A stretch of DNA of 64,000 nucleotides from Holacanthus passer (GCA_025331565.1 JAFREQ010000012.1:10344501-10408500), one strand, 5' to 3'. Positions 12,440-23,522 are shown, counted from the first letter of the stretch. Translations and numbers: made by a program. The notes: a model not told the origin generated them from the letters alone.

Positions 12440-13160
12440 GTTACGTGGAGGGGTCGACTGACGCGTTTTTTTCAGGGCTGATTCCGGCTATTATTAATCA
12501 AGGAGACCAATAACCAATATCTGGAACTTATATCTGTACATTTTCAGTAAAACTGAAAATCTTAGTGTCAAGATTTAGAATAACACAAACGCCAACACAA
12601 AACTTTCTTTGAATGCCTTTAAGCATATGTTTAATGAAATGCTGCAAAAGAGAACTTTTCGAAATGATCTTTACAAAAAAGTGCAGAGAGCTCCCAGCAG
12701 CATTTCTTATAAAGTTAACTGAAATTTTAAATAAATAAACAATATGGCTCCCCAAAGTTTTATTAAGTGAAAATAAAATAAAACTTGTAAATTTGTATTA
12801 AAATTTGACGACTTCTCTCAAAGTCCCTGTCCTCAATTAGTAGTCATAGTTCAGCAGCACCAGATTGTGGAGCAGAAAGCTCAGCAGCTCTCCAGTGAGG
12901 CGGCTTCTGTTCTTCCCATAAACTGCACAGACTTCAGCGAAGATTCGCTCAGTCGAAACGGACAAGGGTGACGAGCAAACAAACTTGGGGGGATTTTGAT
13001 TTTTATTGCAACCTCAGCAATATCTGCCGCCTCACCTTTGAAACACGACGGAGCAGCTGAAGTCTGCCAATGTGTTCCTCTTTAGTAGCCTTCGGTGTTG
13101 ATTGGCTGTTACTAGCAACGTGTAACCAATCAGGCAGTGCTGTGGGCGGGACATTGAATA
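12440..13160 (-). mobile_element. hAT transposon remnant
   Basis: The span holds a transposase C-terminal coding remnant (see 12837-12977) on the minus strand. Beyond it are AT-rich non-coding sequence and a GTCGACTGACG / CTGATTCCGGC block at about 12450-12490 that resembles the end region of fish hAT elements. On the other side, 13095-13150 has ATTGGCTG ... AACCAATCAG, another sequence seen near fish hAT copies. Clean terminal inverted repeats and 8-bp target duplications were not located, so the borders are approximate. Confidence 0.6.
12837..12977 (-). pseudogene. hAT transposase C-terminal (dimerisation) domain, decayed
   Basis: The minus-strand reading from 12977 down to the stop at 12837-12839 is open for 46 codons. 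It reads STERIFAEV, then KNRSRLTGELLSFLLHN, then a terminal LLNYDY. This matches the layout of the hAT C-terminal dimerisation domain (SERLFS..., then KRSRL..., then a hydrophobic helix near the end), as in ZBED-like transposases. Just upstream the likely continuation (EAADIAEVAIKIKIPP) lies in a different frame, so at least one frameshift separates it. Only this tail survives; the BED zinc finger and catalytic core were not found. Confidence 0.75.
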
Positions 13161-14284
13161 AGACTGGTGGTGACTACTGAGATTATTACAAACTACAGGT
13201 GCATTAGAAACTTTTCCAAATTGGTATTAACTGTAAGACTGTTGTAATGTAATGTAATGTTGTTGTTTCTTTATACCTCCCCGTGTCACTTCCTCTCTTT
13301 GCTGCAAGTTGGTCTTTTCCTCCCTCTGCATCTGTTTTTCTCTGTCACCTCCATCTCTTTGTGAGGCGCACACAGATCCTCTTCTCTCTCATGCTACACA
13401 CCCCTCCTTCTCTCAGCCGCTCTGATGAAGCCATCACTGTCTGTCTGCATCCCAAGTCAGTTGTCTGAACGCTGCTCAGGCAAGACTTAGAGAATTACAT
13501 TCATCTACTGTGGTAATTCACACCTTGGCTCTTTGTCTGTCTTCTCTTTCTGTCTTTCTATCTCCGCATCTCACCGTCTTTCTCTCTCTTTCCGTCTCTC
13601 TCTCTCTCTGTGTTCCCTTCCATTTCTCTCCCTCTAAACGACTTTTGCAGCAGAGCGGTTTATTTATAGGGCCAATTAAATCTGGAGGAGACTCTGTGGG
13701 CTTTGGTGGAAAATACGTCTAAAAAAGCAGAATAGTTTTACATTTTTTTCTAATCTTGAAGGCCTGCAAGAGCTGTTAACTGCCTGTCATGTCGGGTAGA
13801 TAGATCGTATTTGATCTCAGAGAAACAGGAAGGGAAGGAGGGAGAAAGACATGAGTGTGGGGTAGTGAATCTTTTCCTAATTTTGTAAAAGTCTTGTGGA
13901 GCTCCTGGAGAGTAGACAGCAGGTAAATGACATTTGCTGCAGGAGAGAAGGGAGAAAAAAGGATACGATTAACCACAGCAAGGTGAAAAGAGAAGACGGG
14001 AATTAAGAACATACTAACAACACAATGCAACTGTCAAGATCTAATTTTAACTATAGAGCTCAGATCTTTGGATTGAAGACTGTGGTGTTATAGTTTCTGG
14101 TACGTGGCTAATCATTTGTGCTTAGAAGTTGAAGAAGAAGCCGTTTCAAGAGGAGGGACAGCTGTTTGCCAGACACACAGCATCGATGCACAGGTCAAAA
14201 CAATGAACTGATTCAACATTGTGTTCAAAGACCACAAACAAAAAAATGACATACAACGATCTAGACACTACGATGAAGCCTTTT
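13161..14284. other. Unannotated DNA with TGTAA and CT-rich patches
   Basis: Contains a short pentanucleotide run (TGTAA)n at about 13240-13258 and a pyrimidine-rich stretch at about 13530-13640 (CTCTCTCTCTC, TCTTTCT). The open frames at 13283-13468 and 13510-13722 are Ser-Leu-Phe translations of this tract. No gene recognised. Confidence 0.55.
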
Positions 14285-14401
14285 CAGTGAGATCTCACTG
14301 TCTCTGCCTTCATGAACCTGAAACAGCTGTTCATGCTGAGATCTCAATGAGGAAGGTTTAAACAGCCTTGAGCAACAAAATGAAAATGAAACAGCTGTTC
14401 A
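14285..14401. repeat. Short palindromes and a repeated E-box 15-mer
   Basis: A perfect 16-bp palindrome, CAGTGAGATCTCACTG, lies at 14285-14300. The 15-mer TGAAACAGCTGTTCA occurs twice, at 14319-14333 and 14387-14401; its core is itself palindromic and contains the E-box CAGCTG. GAGATCTCA occurs again near 14338. The meaning is unknown; it may be decayed mobile DNA or a protein binding cluster. Confidence 0.6.
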
Positions 14402-15427
14402 GAGCTGTACCATGATTAATGTAACAGGTGATCAGAACACATTCAGTGGTGAAAGGCAATGAGCTTTTTGTTATGCTTCGTGTAAAGAAGTGAAGAAGAA
14501 GAGTTAGAAGTGCTTGTTGCTTGCTGTGATGTCATGGTGTACTGCCACACCCTGGAGTACACGTCTACATCACTGCAGCAAGGTGAGAAGGGAAACCACA
14601 AGAGGTCAGCAAAAACACAAATTTCATCCGAGAACATTCCTGGTTAATGATGCTAAATGATGGTTTGACTCTTAACTGGTGGTTTTTTAATGTTCTATAA
14701 AATACAAGGTTCTTGTGGTGAGAATAAAAAAATGCGATATAGTATAGTGGCTGTTTTATCGTGCTCCAGGTTTTGAGGCCACTTCAACTTCCTTGTGAAA
14801 GTCCAATGAACTCTCAAGTTAAGGAGACAGGGAAAACTTGAATGAAGGTTTATTTTAATATTGATCACAACTTCAAGGCAGGTGATTCTTATGCAAAATT
14901 CAATCTCAGCACAGGTCCATTACCTACCAACTTCACACAGTTGAAAACTCATTTCCATCCAAACCTCCCTGAATTTATTAGCACAACGTTACCAAACCAT
15001 TTTTCGCCATGGGCACTAAAAACTGCATCATGGCACCATCATCTGTTTGACTGAAATGTTACTGGATTCTAGCACTTCACCTTCAGAATAATAGTAGATA
15101 GAGACATAACCTTAACTTAAATAATATTGAAACCATAACATGTTATAACAACATAAACATTTTAACAAATACATATATGCTTAAGTGGCTCTTACATTTG
15201 TATTCTAACAGTGTATAGCACCGTAGCCTTATGATCTTCCTATTGGACCACAACTCTAATACCTTGTACTATAAACATGAGATTCCTACTGAAATACTAC
15301 TGAAACACAAATGACAGTCTCTTAACTTAACAAATTGTCTCTGACACTTGCTAAAATACGAGCTCCTATCATAATAATATATAACATAAATCTATAATAA
15401 TATGTAATGTATAATATAACTAACAGA
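14402..15427. other. Unannotated AT-rich DNA
   Basis: About 1 kb of AT-rich sequence. The frame at 14842-15054 has no recognised domain. From about 15100 the sequence becomes strongly AT-rich with many TAATA and ATAAT repeats leading into the next feature. No gene seen. Confidence 0.5.
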
Positions 15428-15500
15428 ACAAATAATAAGATAAGATAAAATAAGCTTTATTGATCCCCCTTAGGGGAAATTCACTTGTTACGGCAGTTTG
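15428..15500. mobile_element. Retroelement-tail-like sequence, (GATAA)n plus TTTATTGATCCC
   Basis: A short AGATAAGATAAAATAAG run is followed by CTTTATTGATCCCCCTTAGG and GGGAAATTCAC. This combination is common in fish genomes at the 3' ends of non-LTR retrotransposon copies or their SINE partners (recalled from memory, clade not assigned). No reverse transcriptase coding was seen in the next kilobase, so it is a tail fragment at most. Confidence 0.4.
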
Positions 15501-16559
15501 TAAGAACAGGTAAATTGAAAAAACTGGTAAATTGAAATAAAGTACTCAGACATAAAGTGGCATAAAAAGTGACAGTTATAAATAATAACATTAGCAAAAA
15601 AAATAGTACTATACAAAACTAGTTACTAAAGGGTAACATGTTAGAGGACATTTTTGTCTTCACAGACCTTTTCACAACTTGAAACTATTTCCTATCAAAG
15701 AAATACTCCCTACTCATTGAAACAGCCCTCAGGTTTTGCTTGCACAGCCTAAAGTTCTGCTCCAACACCGTGTGACAAGGCCAACACCTCTAAATGCCGT
15801 CAGTGCATCAAGGCTGCTTAGGGACAGTCTTGAAGAGAAACTCGTGGCAGGACAGGCCCTCAAAGCCAACAGCGGGTCCGGAGCCAGACCCTGAGAACAT
15901 GACTGATGCTAGCTGGCAGCTGGCTACACACTCCTACTGTTAGAGAGGCAGAAAGATGGAGAGAGACAGCAGGGAGAGATGAATGATTTGGGTCAGTGTC
16001 AGAACAGGATTGATTTGGATCAGAACCAAAACCACTGATGGCTTATTGAGACAGAGATGGATGGAGCGACGGAGAAGGAATGACTAATAGATTTTAGATA
16101 CAGGATGTCAAGCTGCCAGTTGGCTTCTGCTGGATGGAGGAGGTCATTGGAGAGGAAGGGGGTGTATAGCATGATGGTTAGATGGCTAAATAACACACAC
16201 ACACATCTTACAGCCTTGGCTGCCGGTCAGATTTGGACCTGATGCTTTTTAAGCACTGTAATATACAGAATAATTAATGAGGTATTACAACATGCCACGA
16301 TTAGGACATTACATCTTGCACACAATGGAGAATGGCAGAAAGGTTTGGAGAGACGGTGCGTGAGAACAGATTGTGATGTGCAACTCCTGCTGCTGTAAGT
16401 ACATGCTAGGTGCCTCATCCCCGAGCACCGCCGGGTATCCCATCTATTGTCCAACTATTGTCTGTCCTGCATTGTCCTCTGTAGCAGCCAAATGCCCAGA
16501 GCCACTGAACACAACACTGGACACAATGGACGGACACAGAGAGGAGCCGGGTCTTGGCA
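15501..16559. other. Unannotated DNA
   Basis: No recognised coding or repeat. It may include more of a degraded element attached to the tail at 15428-15500, but I could not recognise a reading frame on either strand. The short minus-strand frames at 16020-16202 and 16227-16454 have no known domain. Confidence 0.45.
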
Positions 16560-16812
16560 GAAAGGAGTCACACGCACACACTCGCATACACACAATAAAC
16601 ATGTCCACGCATACGGTATGCAAACGCACATATGGTGCACACACTCGCACGTACACACATTTGCGGGGCATAAACACACACTCGCAGCTGCTCAAAGGCA
16701 CAAAGCTGGCATAACAATGGCAGGCAGACAGGGCCAGACTCATATACAAGCCCCTATGGGGATGGAGGGGATACACACACACACACACACTACATACACA
16801 CACACACACACA
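16560..16812. repeat. CA-rich imperfect microsatellite region
   Basis: Scattered CA runs (CACACGCACACACTCGCATACACAC and similar) grade into purer (CA)n at 16773-16790 and 16800-16812. The overlapping open frames of up to 154 codons on both strands here are His-Thr and Cys-Val translations of the repeat. Confidence 0.85.
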
Positions 16813-18112
16813 AAACAAGGGCCTACATCCCGAAGGCAGAGAGTAGAGAAGCAGAGACCGTCCACAGTCAGAGGATCACAATATAAAAGACAGACACAAG
16901 AGAGGGGATGACAAAAATGATGTTGATGTGGGGAAAAAAGAACGAGAGAACGATATCAGCTCCATTGAGAGGGAGCCGCGGTGTCTGGTGGGACAGTGTT
17001 CTTCCTGTACGTTTCTGCAGCTCAGACGGTGTCAGAAAGAAAACACTGGTGTCAAGTGAATTATTTCATGTAAGAAGGGAAAGTTGTTCTCTCACGGGAT
17101 GTGTCTGGCCGTCCTGTCTGATAGGAAGTTAAGGATAAAGACATTTCTCGGTCCTACCAGTTTCGGATGTTCGGGGCAGCGACAGAATAACTGCCTCCGT
17201 TTTTGCAGCAGTGGCAGCTATGAAGCACCGTGGGTGTGTTCATTGCAGCTGCACTTACAAACCTGAAAGTCAGAATGTATTTTTAACAAAAACAAATGAC
17301 GGCATGGACTCCCCTCATAAGGAGACGGGCCAGGCTGTTGTCCGACATGAAACAATGTGAAAGGTTAATGCGTGAGTAATGCGGGCGATTAGCCTCAGTG
17401 GGTAGTGTCGTCATGTAAGACTGACTTCTGTCGCCACAGCTGGCACGCACAGATATGTTTCACACCGGCCGGTTTGACGATTTGGCATCAGTCAAGGTGG
17501 CAACAACCCCTTTTGAAATGATTATCAGGGACGAGATGCAGACATGTATCATGCTCCGATCGACTTGTGGGGTCTTGTTTGTCCTGTGAGGTTCGGAAAT
17601 GTGCTGATAATGGCGTGCGCCGCGCTGTAATGTGAATTTAAGTGACTCGACACGAGCCTGACGAGCGAGAATACAAGATAACTCACTTAGTATGCTTGTC
17701 TTTACGGCAGCGCTTTAGCAACACCATCAATGTCACGACACATGACCAACGTGAGAAATTGTTATTGAATAATTAAAGTGGAACATGTAAGATTGAAGTG
17801 AACAGTGTGACTGATGTGTGTTTGTATGGCATCTGCAGCCAAACGTGTGAGACTGGGTGTTTGTGTGTGAGGCTGTTTGTTTGTGTGTGACAGAGGGAAT
17901 GTGCGTACTCAGGTGTGTGCTCATTAAGCAGAGTGGCACTACTAAAATACAAGCTTACATAAGGGAAGCAATGAGAGAAATGCACTGAAGGATGTGTTGT
18001 GAAACGCAATGAATGTGAAACACGTGTCGAATTTTCATCAGCTGCATTCTGCTATCTTCATGTTGCTCGGATCATGTTTCTGTACAACCCACACTAAAGC
18101 ATTAAAGTAATG
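16813..18112. other. Unannotated, somewhat more GC-rich DNA
   Basis: The stretch 16930-17660 has a higher GC and CpG content than its surroundings but no recognisable exon. The minus-strand frames at 17733-18009 are shaped by degenerate GTGTGTTTGT sequence. No gene called. Confidence 0.5.
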
Positions 18113-18676
18113 CAACCTTGATTCCGAAAAAGTCAAGACACTGTGTAAAACATAAATGAAAGAATATGATCATTTGCAAACAAACTGTGTTTACAGACAA
18201 CAGTTTTACAAAGTGTTCCTGAGCCCATGTATTAATCTCCTTTATACAATCATGTGTTTGACAAAGTGGTGAACCTCTCTCCATCCTCGCTTGTGAACGA
18301 CTGGGTCTTTCCAGGATGAACCTTTCATACCCAATCATGATACTATCACCTGTTACCAATGAACCTGTTTACCTGTGGAATGATCCAAACAGGTGTTTTT
18401 GGATCAGTCCACAACTTTCGCAGTCTTTTGTTGCTCCTGTCCCAACTTGTTTGAAACATGTTGCTGTCATCAAATTCAGAATGAACGGATATTTACAAAA
18501 ATCAATGAAGTTGATGAGGTCAAACATTAAATATGTTGTTTTTGTTTTGTTTTTGTACTGTTTTTTTGTACTACTTTTCTGGAATCAGGGTTGTAGTTCA
18601 AAATGGAATAATACTCTTGCCTGCACCTCTTTATTCATTTGTATATTTTCACCCATTCTTCTCATGCAGTATTTTG
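18113..18676 (-). mobile_element. Non-autonomous Tc1/mariner-type element, copy 1, with extra tail
   Basis: The left end CAACCTTGATTCC at 18113 faces a right end GGAATCAGGGTTG ending at 18593, a terminal inverted repeat pair. On the minus strand, the open frame from 18359 reads a short N-terminal-like piece, then jumps to TWAQEHFVKLLSVNTV, which in related fish Tc1/mariner transposases lies just after the DNA-binding helix-turn-helix region. The helix-turn-helix itself is deleted, as is the whole catalytic part. The right flank (TTTGAAACATGTTGC, CATTAAATATGTTG) matches the family's 3' non-coding end. Sequence from 18594 to about 18676 is shared with the copy at 21907 although it lies outside the inverted repeat. 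Confidence 0.85.
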
Positions 18677-19393
18677 AAACAGATGAGCAAACAAAAAGTG
18701 CTAAAAAAAAATCTCAGCATCAAGACACTTTTCTTGGAATAAGGAGTGATTAACCTCAGTGGCTAAGTCAACACTTGCTGCAGCTGCTTCACCATACAAG
18801 TCTTTGAATGCCTCACTGGAGGAAGGTTAATTATGAAGCATCTTCAGGAACTGTCAAATTTGCATTTGCAGAGATATAGTTTGTTACAGCTCTGACAATA
18901 CAAAACAAAACAGATCATTGCAGCATCAAGAATCTTTTTTAAAAAAAAAAAGACTTATTCAGTGTTGCCTGCATGTCCACACAGCTTGATTGAGGGCATG
19001 AACCTCTGCTGGGCCGGTCAGTCAGCCAGTCAGTGTGGTTAACCTGAATCCAGCGGAAACACAAACAAGTCTGGTAATTTTTAAAATTGCCCTGCTGTCA
19101 AATGTTTCCATAAAGCAGAAGATTTTCCTTTGGGGGAATTCACAGGAAATTGAAGCACCGCTCACTTTGTTACACGTGATATTTGTTGACATGAAAGTGA
19201 AGTTTGTGACATTACATCCAGACCCTCATCAGACCACCAGTCTGCTCCATACGCCTGCGAACATTTCATGCCTCCCCTTCATCTACTGTATATCTGCTTG
19301 GAGAATTGGAGACACTTTCCCCACAGATAAAACAAACAAATTGCAAGACAACAAGCTTGAGGCCAGGGCTTCAAAAGATGCTGTCAGGGTGGA
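18677..19393. other. Unannotated DNA
   Basis: No recognised gene or repeat. The plus-strand frame at 19035-19514 (159 codons) starts in unique-looking sequence and ends in a TG array. It has no recognised domain and no splice support, so it is not called. Confidence 0.5.
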
Positions 19394-19433
19394 TGTGTGT
19401 GTGTGTGTGTGTGCGTGTGCGCGCGTGTGTGTG
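19394..19433. repeat. (TG)n microsatellite
   Basis: TG run with CG-containing interruptions (TGCGTGTGCGCGCG), an alternating purine-pyrimidine tract of the kind that can adopt Z-DNA. Confidence 0.9.
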
Positions 19434-19570
19434 GTAGTACGCGTATGTACAGTATACCACCAGCACAGGAAGACACAAAGACAGACTCTCGCAATCACTT
19501 ACAGGAAGCATTAAACGCTTACTGTTAGCTACCATGATGGGATCCAGTAAATGTCAGTGCATGTGTGTGT

Positions 19571-19725
19571 GTTATCTTTGTGAGGACCAATGTCACTTTT
19601 AAACATACTGAGGACATTTGAGCCAGTCCAGTTTTTTAAAGCACAGTTTTTAGAGTAAGACTTGGTTTGAAGTTAAAGGTTAAAAAGTTAGGTTAGGCAT
19701 TTATTTGCAGTGGTTAGGGGCAAGG
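19571..19725. repeat. Dispersed teleost repeat (GTGAGGACC ... GGTTAGGGGCAAGGG)
   Basis: The sequence begins TTTGTGAGGACCAATGTCAC and passes through AAGACTTGGTTT, TTAAGTTAGG-like steps and CAGTGGTTAGGGGCAAGGG before a TG array. This order of phrases recurs as a short dispersed repeat in many fish genomes (from memory). The GGTTAGG steps look telomere-like but are not tandem. Confidence 0.5.
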
Positions 19726-19760
19726 GTGTGTGTGTGTGTATGTGTGTGTGTGTGTGTGTG
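19726..19760. repeat. (TG)n microsatellite
   Basis: TG run with a single TA interruption, directly attached to the dispersed repeat on its left, then TATATGTATA. Confidence 0.9.
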
Positions 19761-20284
19761 TATATGTATACTTTATACTCTCTTTAATATTTTATATTAG
19801 TTAATCTTTTCATGTGCATGTTTCCAGATCTTGTGTGTCCATCCTACCATCGGTGCCTGCATCAGTTCTCCTCTGTGGTACATCGTTAGTGATGTCAGCA
19901 GTTTAAAATTATTCTTTTTCACATGCTTTATTATCGTTTCCACCCAACAGATGTTACAATGAGTTTTTCCCTCTTTACATACATACATGTCTGCATTTGA
20001 CCAAAGCGGGGCAGCGTGAAGGTCTGCAGGATCGTCTCCTGTCTGCCTCTTTATCTGCCTGCCGCCGGTCTTTCTGCCTCTCCATCCCTCCTTCTCCCTG
20101 TCTTCCTCCACCTCTCTCCTCCCTGCCTGTCTGCCTGTTAGCGACAGCAGCTGTGCAGGGATACATCCAGCAGGAAATTCTCTGTCTTGACTAGCTGTCT
20201 TCTTGCCTGACAGCAGAGAAGCTGAGAGCTGAAGAATCAGGAAACAGCTTTTATCTTGTCTGTCTCCTGCCTTTTGCTCCCAAC
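19761..20284. other. Unannotated DNA
   Basis: Pyrimidine-rich toward 20030-20140 (CTGCCTGCCG, CCTCCACCTCTCTCC). The frames on both strands between 19797 and 20194 are translations of this composition. No gene seen. Confidence 0.5.
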
Positions 20285-20530
20285 TCCCAACTCTGCTTCT
20301 GAGAGGAGACGCTGAGAGAGAGACAGAGAGAGAAAACAGGGAGGAGGAGGAGGGTGGAGCGATAAAAGCAGGACAGAGTGGGGAAATGATATTACACAGA
20401 GAGAAATGAAAGAAAGAGAAAGTGAGACAGAAAGCTGATGCTGGAGTCTCTCTAAGAAAATGCTATTTCTCTCTCCCTCTGTCTTTCTCTCGCTCTCTGT
20501 TTTTCTGGCTGTTTTGATGTATTCAGACAA
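20285..20530. repeat. GA-rich tract followed by CT-rich tract
   Basis: 20300-20435 is GA-rich (GAGAGAGACAGAGAGAG, GGAGGAGGAGG) and 20452-20515 is CT-rich (TCTCTCTCCCTCTGTC). The two are roughly complementary and could pair in single-stranded form. The minus-strand 110-codon frame here is low-complexity Ser-Leu-Pro. Confidence 0.7.
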
Positions 20531-21059
20531 ACCCACAGTGCTCCGATGGTGAAACAGGCGTGCAGACACAACACAACAGATGAAGAGTGTCAGCTGGTGG
20601 TTAGAGGCTCACACATGCTGCTTATCTCTCTCTTTCTCTCCCCCAACTGCATTCTCAATCTCTCTCTTTCTGCTCAATCTTACCTCCTCCCCCGGCTTAG
20701 CTGTTGGAGTGAACTTGAGATCAATCATCTCCCAAACATTTGATCGCCAGGCGTGATGCATAGATTGTGCTTCTGAACCATTTGCACATAGCCACTCGTG
20801 TCCTCATTCAGGCTGTAAGGAATCCCCCCCCCCGTCTCGAGTGGTTTTTGTAACGCTTGAGTTATTATTTAATCATACTGTAGTGCAGTGTTGAAACACA
20901 TTAACTGGAGCCTCTGTTGTGTTGCAAATGGTTGCATGAGTGTATCCATCATACGTAGTCACAGTTCATGGCAGGATATTACATATTCAACACAATTTGC
21001 GTGGGCGTGATGCTTGGGAGGCCACATATGTTGTCTTCAAAAACAAGGTGTTGGCCATT
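20531..21059. other. Unannotated DNA
   Basis: No gene recognised. A C-run of ten bases lies at 20824-20833. Confidence 0.5.
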
Positions 21060-21099
21060 TTGATAATAATGATAATAATAATGATAATAATGATAATAA
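21060..21099. repeat. (GATAATAAT)n imperfect repeat
   Basis: Repeats of GATAATAAT and ATAATAATG over about 40 bases, a simple AT-rich trinucleotide-like tract. Confidence 0.8.
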
Positions 21100-21906
21100 A
21101 CAGCTACTGGTCAAAAATGACGTTTGCAAATGTATATTTTCTGATTCTTCTATATTTTAGAGACTTTTCTTTAACATGATTAAGTCTTATGGACTTTCTT
21201 CATTTTTGTTCTTATGAAGTATTATTACCTTTATTTGGAGGTAATGTTTGATATATCGTTTCTGTTGAGGCAGGTAGTGGCTTCATTTTTCAACATTATC
21301 AGTTCAAATCTGATATGTACTCCCCATAACAAGACAAATGCTTTTCAAATGGGGTCTAGAAAAGAATAATAAATTGTTGTTATTTTAATACCAATATCTT
21401 ACATACGTTTCAGTTTTTGTAGCTTTGTGTTCTATTGTATTGAACATGTGACCGCAGACAACAAGTTGACTAATACAGTTGAAGTGGCTGCCCTCTGGTG
21501 TTTAACGCTGTCCCTCTATTGGCAAGAAAAAAACCTTCTGATGTGAAGAGGAAAGACAGTCTGACACTTGCTGCTTTTTGTGTGTTTGTTTTATTTTGAA
21601 GGCATAATTGAAAATAGGAAAATTAGTATGAAAGTGGTTTGCCTAATTCACCAGCTCTGCAAAATGCAAGCTGCCATTTTGCAGCATAAGAGCATTTCTT
21701 CTTGCACGTCTCACAAATCAAAACAAATACCTAAAATTTACCAGTGACAATAAAAACGTGACATGGATACCATTTTCAATTTGTGTGTAACCAGTGCTCA
21801 CAAGTCACCTCAGTGAAACTGGCTTACAAAAATTATGTAGTTTCTCAGTTGTATCATTTGCTTTTATTTATTTTTCTTTTTGCATATGTCTGCTATTTTT
21901 GCAGTA
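21100..21906. other. Unannotated AT-rich DNA
   Basis: No gene or known repeat recognised before the mobile element that starts at 21907. Confidence 0.5.
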
Positions 21907-22528
21907 CAACCCTGATTCCAAAAAAGGTGGGACCCTTTGTAGATGTAAATAAAGCAGAATCCAGAGTTTACAGACAACAGCTTTACAAAGTGTTCCTGAG
22001 CCCATGTAGTAATCTCCTTTATACAATCATGTGTTTGACAAAGTGTTGAACCTCTCTCCATCCTTGCTTGTGAACAACTGAGTCTTTCCAGGATGAACCT
22101 TTCATACCCAATCATGATACTATCACCTGTTACCAATGAACCTGTTTACCTGTGGAATGATGCAAACAGGTGTTTTTGGATCAGTCCACAACTTTCACAG
22201 TCTTTTGTTGCTCCTGTCCCAACTTGTTTGAAACATGTTGCCGCCATCAAATTCAGAATGAGCGGATATTTACAAAAATCAGTGAAGTTGATGAGGTCAA
22301 ACATTAAATATGTTGTTTTTGTACTGTTTTCAATTGAGGATATGTCACAAATGATCACATTGAGTTTTATTTATGTTTTACAATGTCCCGACTTCTTTGG
22401 AATCAGGGTCGTAATTCAAAATCTTATAATACTGGCCTGCACCTCTTTATTCAGTTGTAGCTGTATGTTGTCATCCAATCCTTCTGTGCAATATTTCGTG
22501 TGTCTCAACTTTTTTAGAATCAGGGTTG
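21907..22528 (-). mobile_element. Non-autonomous Tc1/mariner-type element, copy 2, with two right ends
   Basis: The left end CAACCCTGATTCC at 21907 follows a TA; the inner right end GGAATCAGGGTCG ends at 22411 and is followed by TA, so 21907-22411 looks like a complete insertion at a TA target. It carries the same internal deletion as copy 1 and the same minus-strand TWAQEHFVKLLSVN remnant. About 117 bp further on is a second family-type end, TCTCAACTTTTTTAGAATC through CAGGGTTG, ending at 22528. The sequence between the two ends matches the tail of copy 1. Either both copies descend from one composite element or the region was duplicated. Confidence 0.88.
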
Positions 22529-23063
22529 CGGGTTATGTGAGGTATCTGGTCCTTATAGGCCTCTCTTTATTTCCCGCTTACATTTTAAAAGTTATATAAA
22601 ATACAGTCTGTAACCAACTATACAGACTCTATGCTCATTTTATGTCACCGTGTAGTAACACAGTGCCTTTTTTTCTATTAGGAAATGTTGTCTGGGATAA
22701 GTAATACAACATGTTGCTTGTTGTGTGCAGCAGTTCTATGTTCTTGGCTGTTGAAAATGACACATAGTTTTGTGGAGCACGCTGGCTTCATAGTGCCTGG
22801 CTGAGATTTAGAGCCACTGTAATCTACAGTCAGCACTTCTGTCAGACCCTTAATGGTTTTACTGCACTCTGGTATAGCTGAAAATGGCTGCATTGTTGTA
22901 GTCGCTCAGCAGACACACAGATATATGCACATATGCAGGGACGCACACACACATGCACAGACTCAGTACAATAATGACCTTGACTAAGTAGCTCTCCAAA
23001 CAGTAAGTGACTTTTCGAGCGCTCTGCTTTTCTCTGTATTTGCCTCAGCCACGTTCTCTCTTC
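22529..23063. other. Unannotated DNA
   Basis: No gene recognised. A CA-rich patch (CACATATGCAGGGACGCACACACAC) lies near 22920-22960. Confidence 0.5.
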
Positions 23064-23088
23064 TGTGTGTGTGTGTGTGTGTGTGTGT
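23064..23088. repeat. (TG)n microsatellite
   Basis: A perfect TG run of about 12 units just upstream of an exon-like open segment. Confidence 0.9.
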
Positions 23089-23111
23089 CTATGTTAATGT
23101 GTCATTTTCTT

Positions 23112-23287
23112 ATCAGGAGTTTATCAGGGGCCTGGATGAGACAGAAAGCAAGTGGGACCCCAGTGTGGATCCAGCTGCTATAGGCTACAACTACAAGAAT
23201 AATGGAGACACATCATCCCAACAAAGACTGAAATATTCACTATCCACAGCAACTCCAGTGTTTTTTTTTAAGAGCATTTCTTCTTAA
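23112..23287 (+). other. Exon-like open segment, unidentified
   Basis: After TTTTCTTATCAG, which resembles a splice acceptor, the plus strand is open and reads EFIRGLDETESKWDPSVDPA and further residues with balanced amino-acid use. It runs to a stop at 23285-23287, after a low-complexity Phe/Ser end. No splice donor consensus was found inside it and no protein family was recognised. It could be an unrecognised exon, a piece of a pseudogene or chance. Confidence 0.2.
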
Positions 23288-23472
23288 TTCACTGGCAACA
23301 ACAAATTGCATGATACTGTGGGGCAGCTTTCAGGATGGGACACATGTGTGTGTATGTGTCCATCTGTGCATGTGCATGTGTGTGTCAGCATGTGCGCTTT
23401 GTACATCTGTTCATGCACTCTGTATCTCTCAGTGTTAGTGCGTGTGTTGTGATTCTGCTCTTGTCTTTTTTA

Positions 23473-23473
<1 letters not shown>

Positions 23474-23521
<48 letters not shown>
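23474..23521. repeat. (TG)n microsatellite
   Basis: A 24-unit perfect TG run, one of the longest in the window. Confidence 0.95.

Positions 23522-23522
<1 letters not shown>

Noticed and set aside
18316..18753. 145-codon plus-strand frame, with a near-identical frame at 22093-22599
   Set aside because: Similarity between the two frames comes from two copies of the same mobile element; the element's transposase remnant lies on the opposite strand.
19680..19720. Telomere-like GGTTAGG words
   Set aside because: They are not tandem and belong to a common dispersed repeat.
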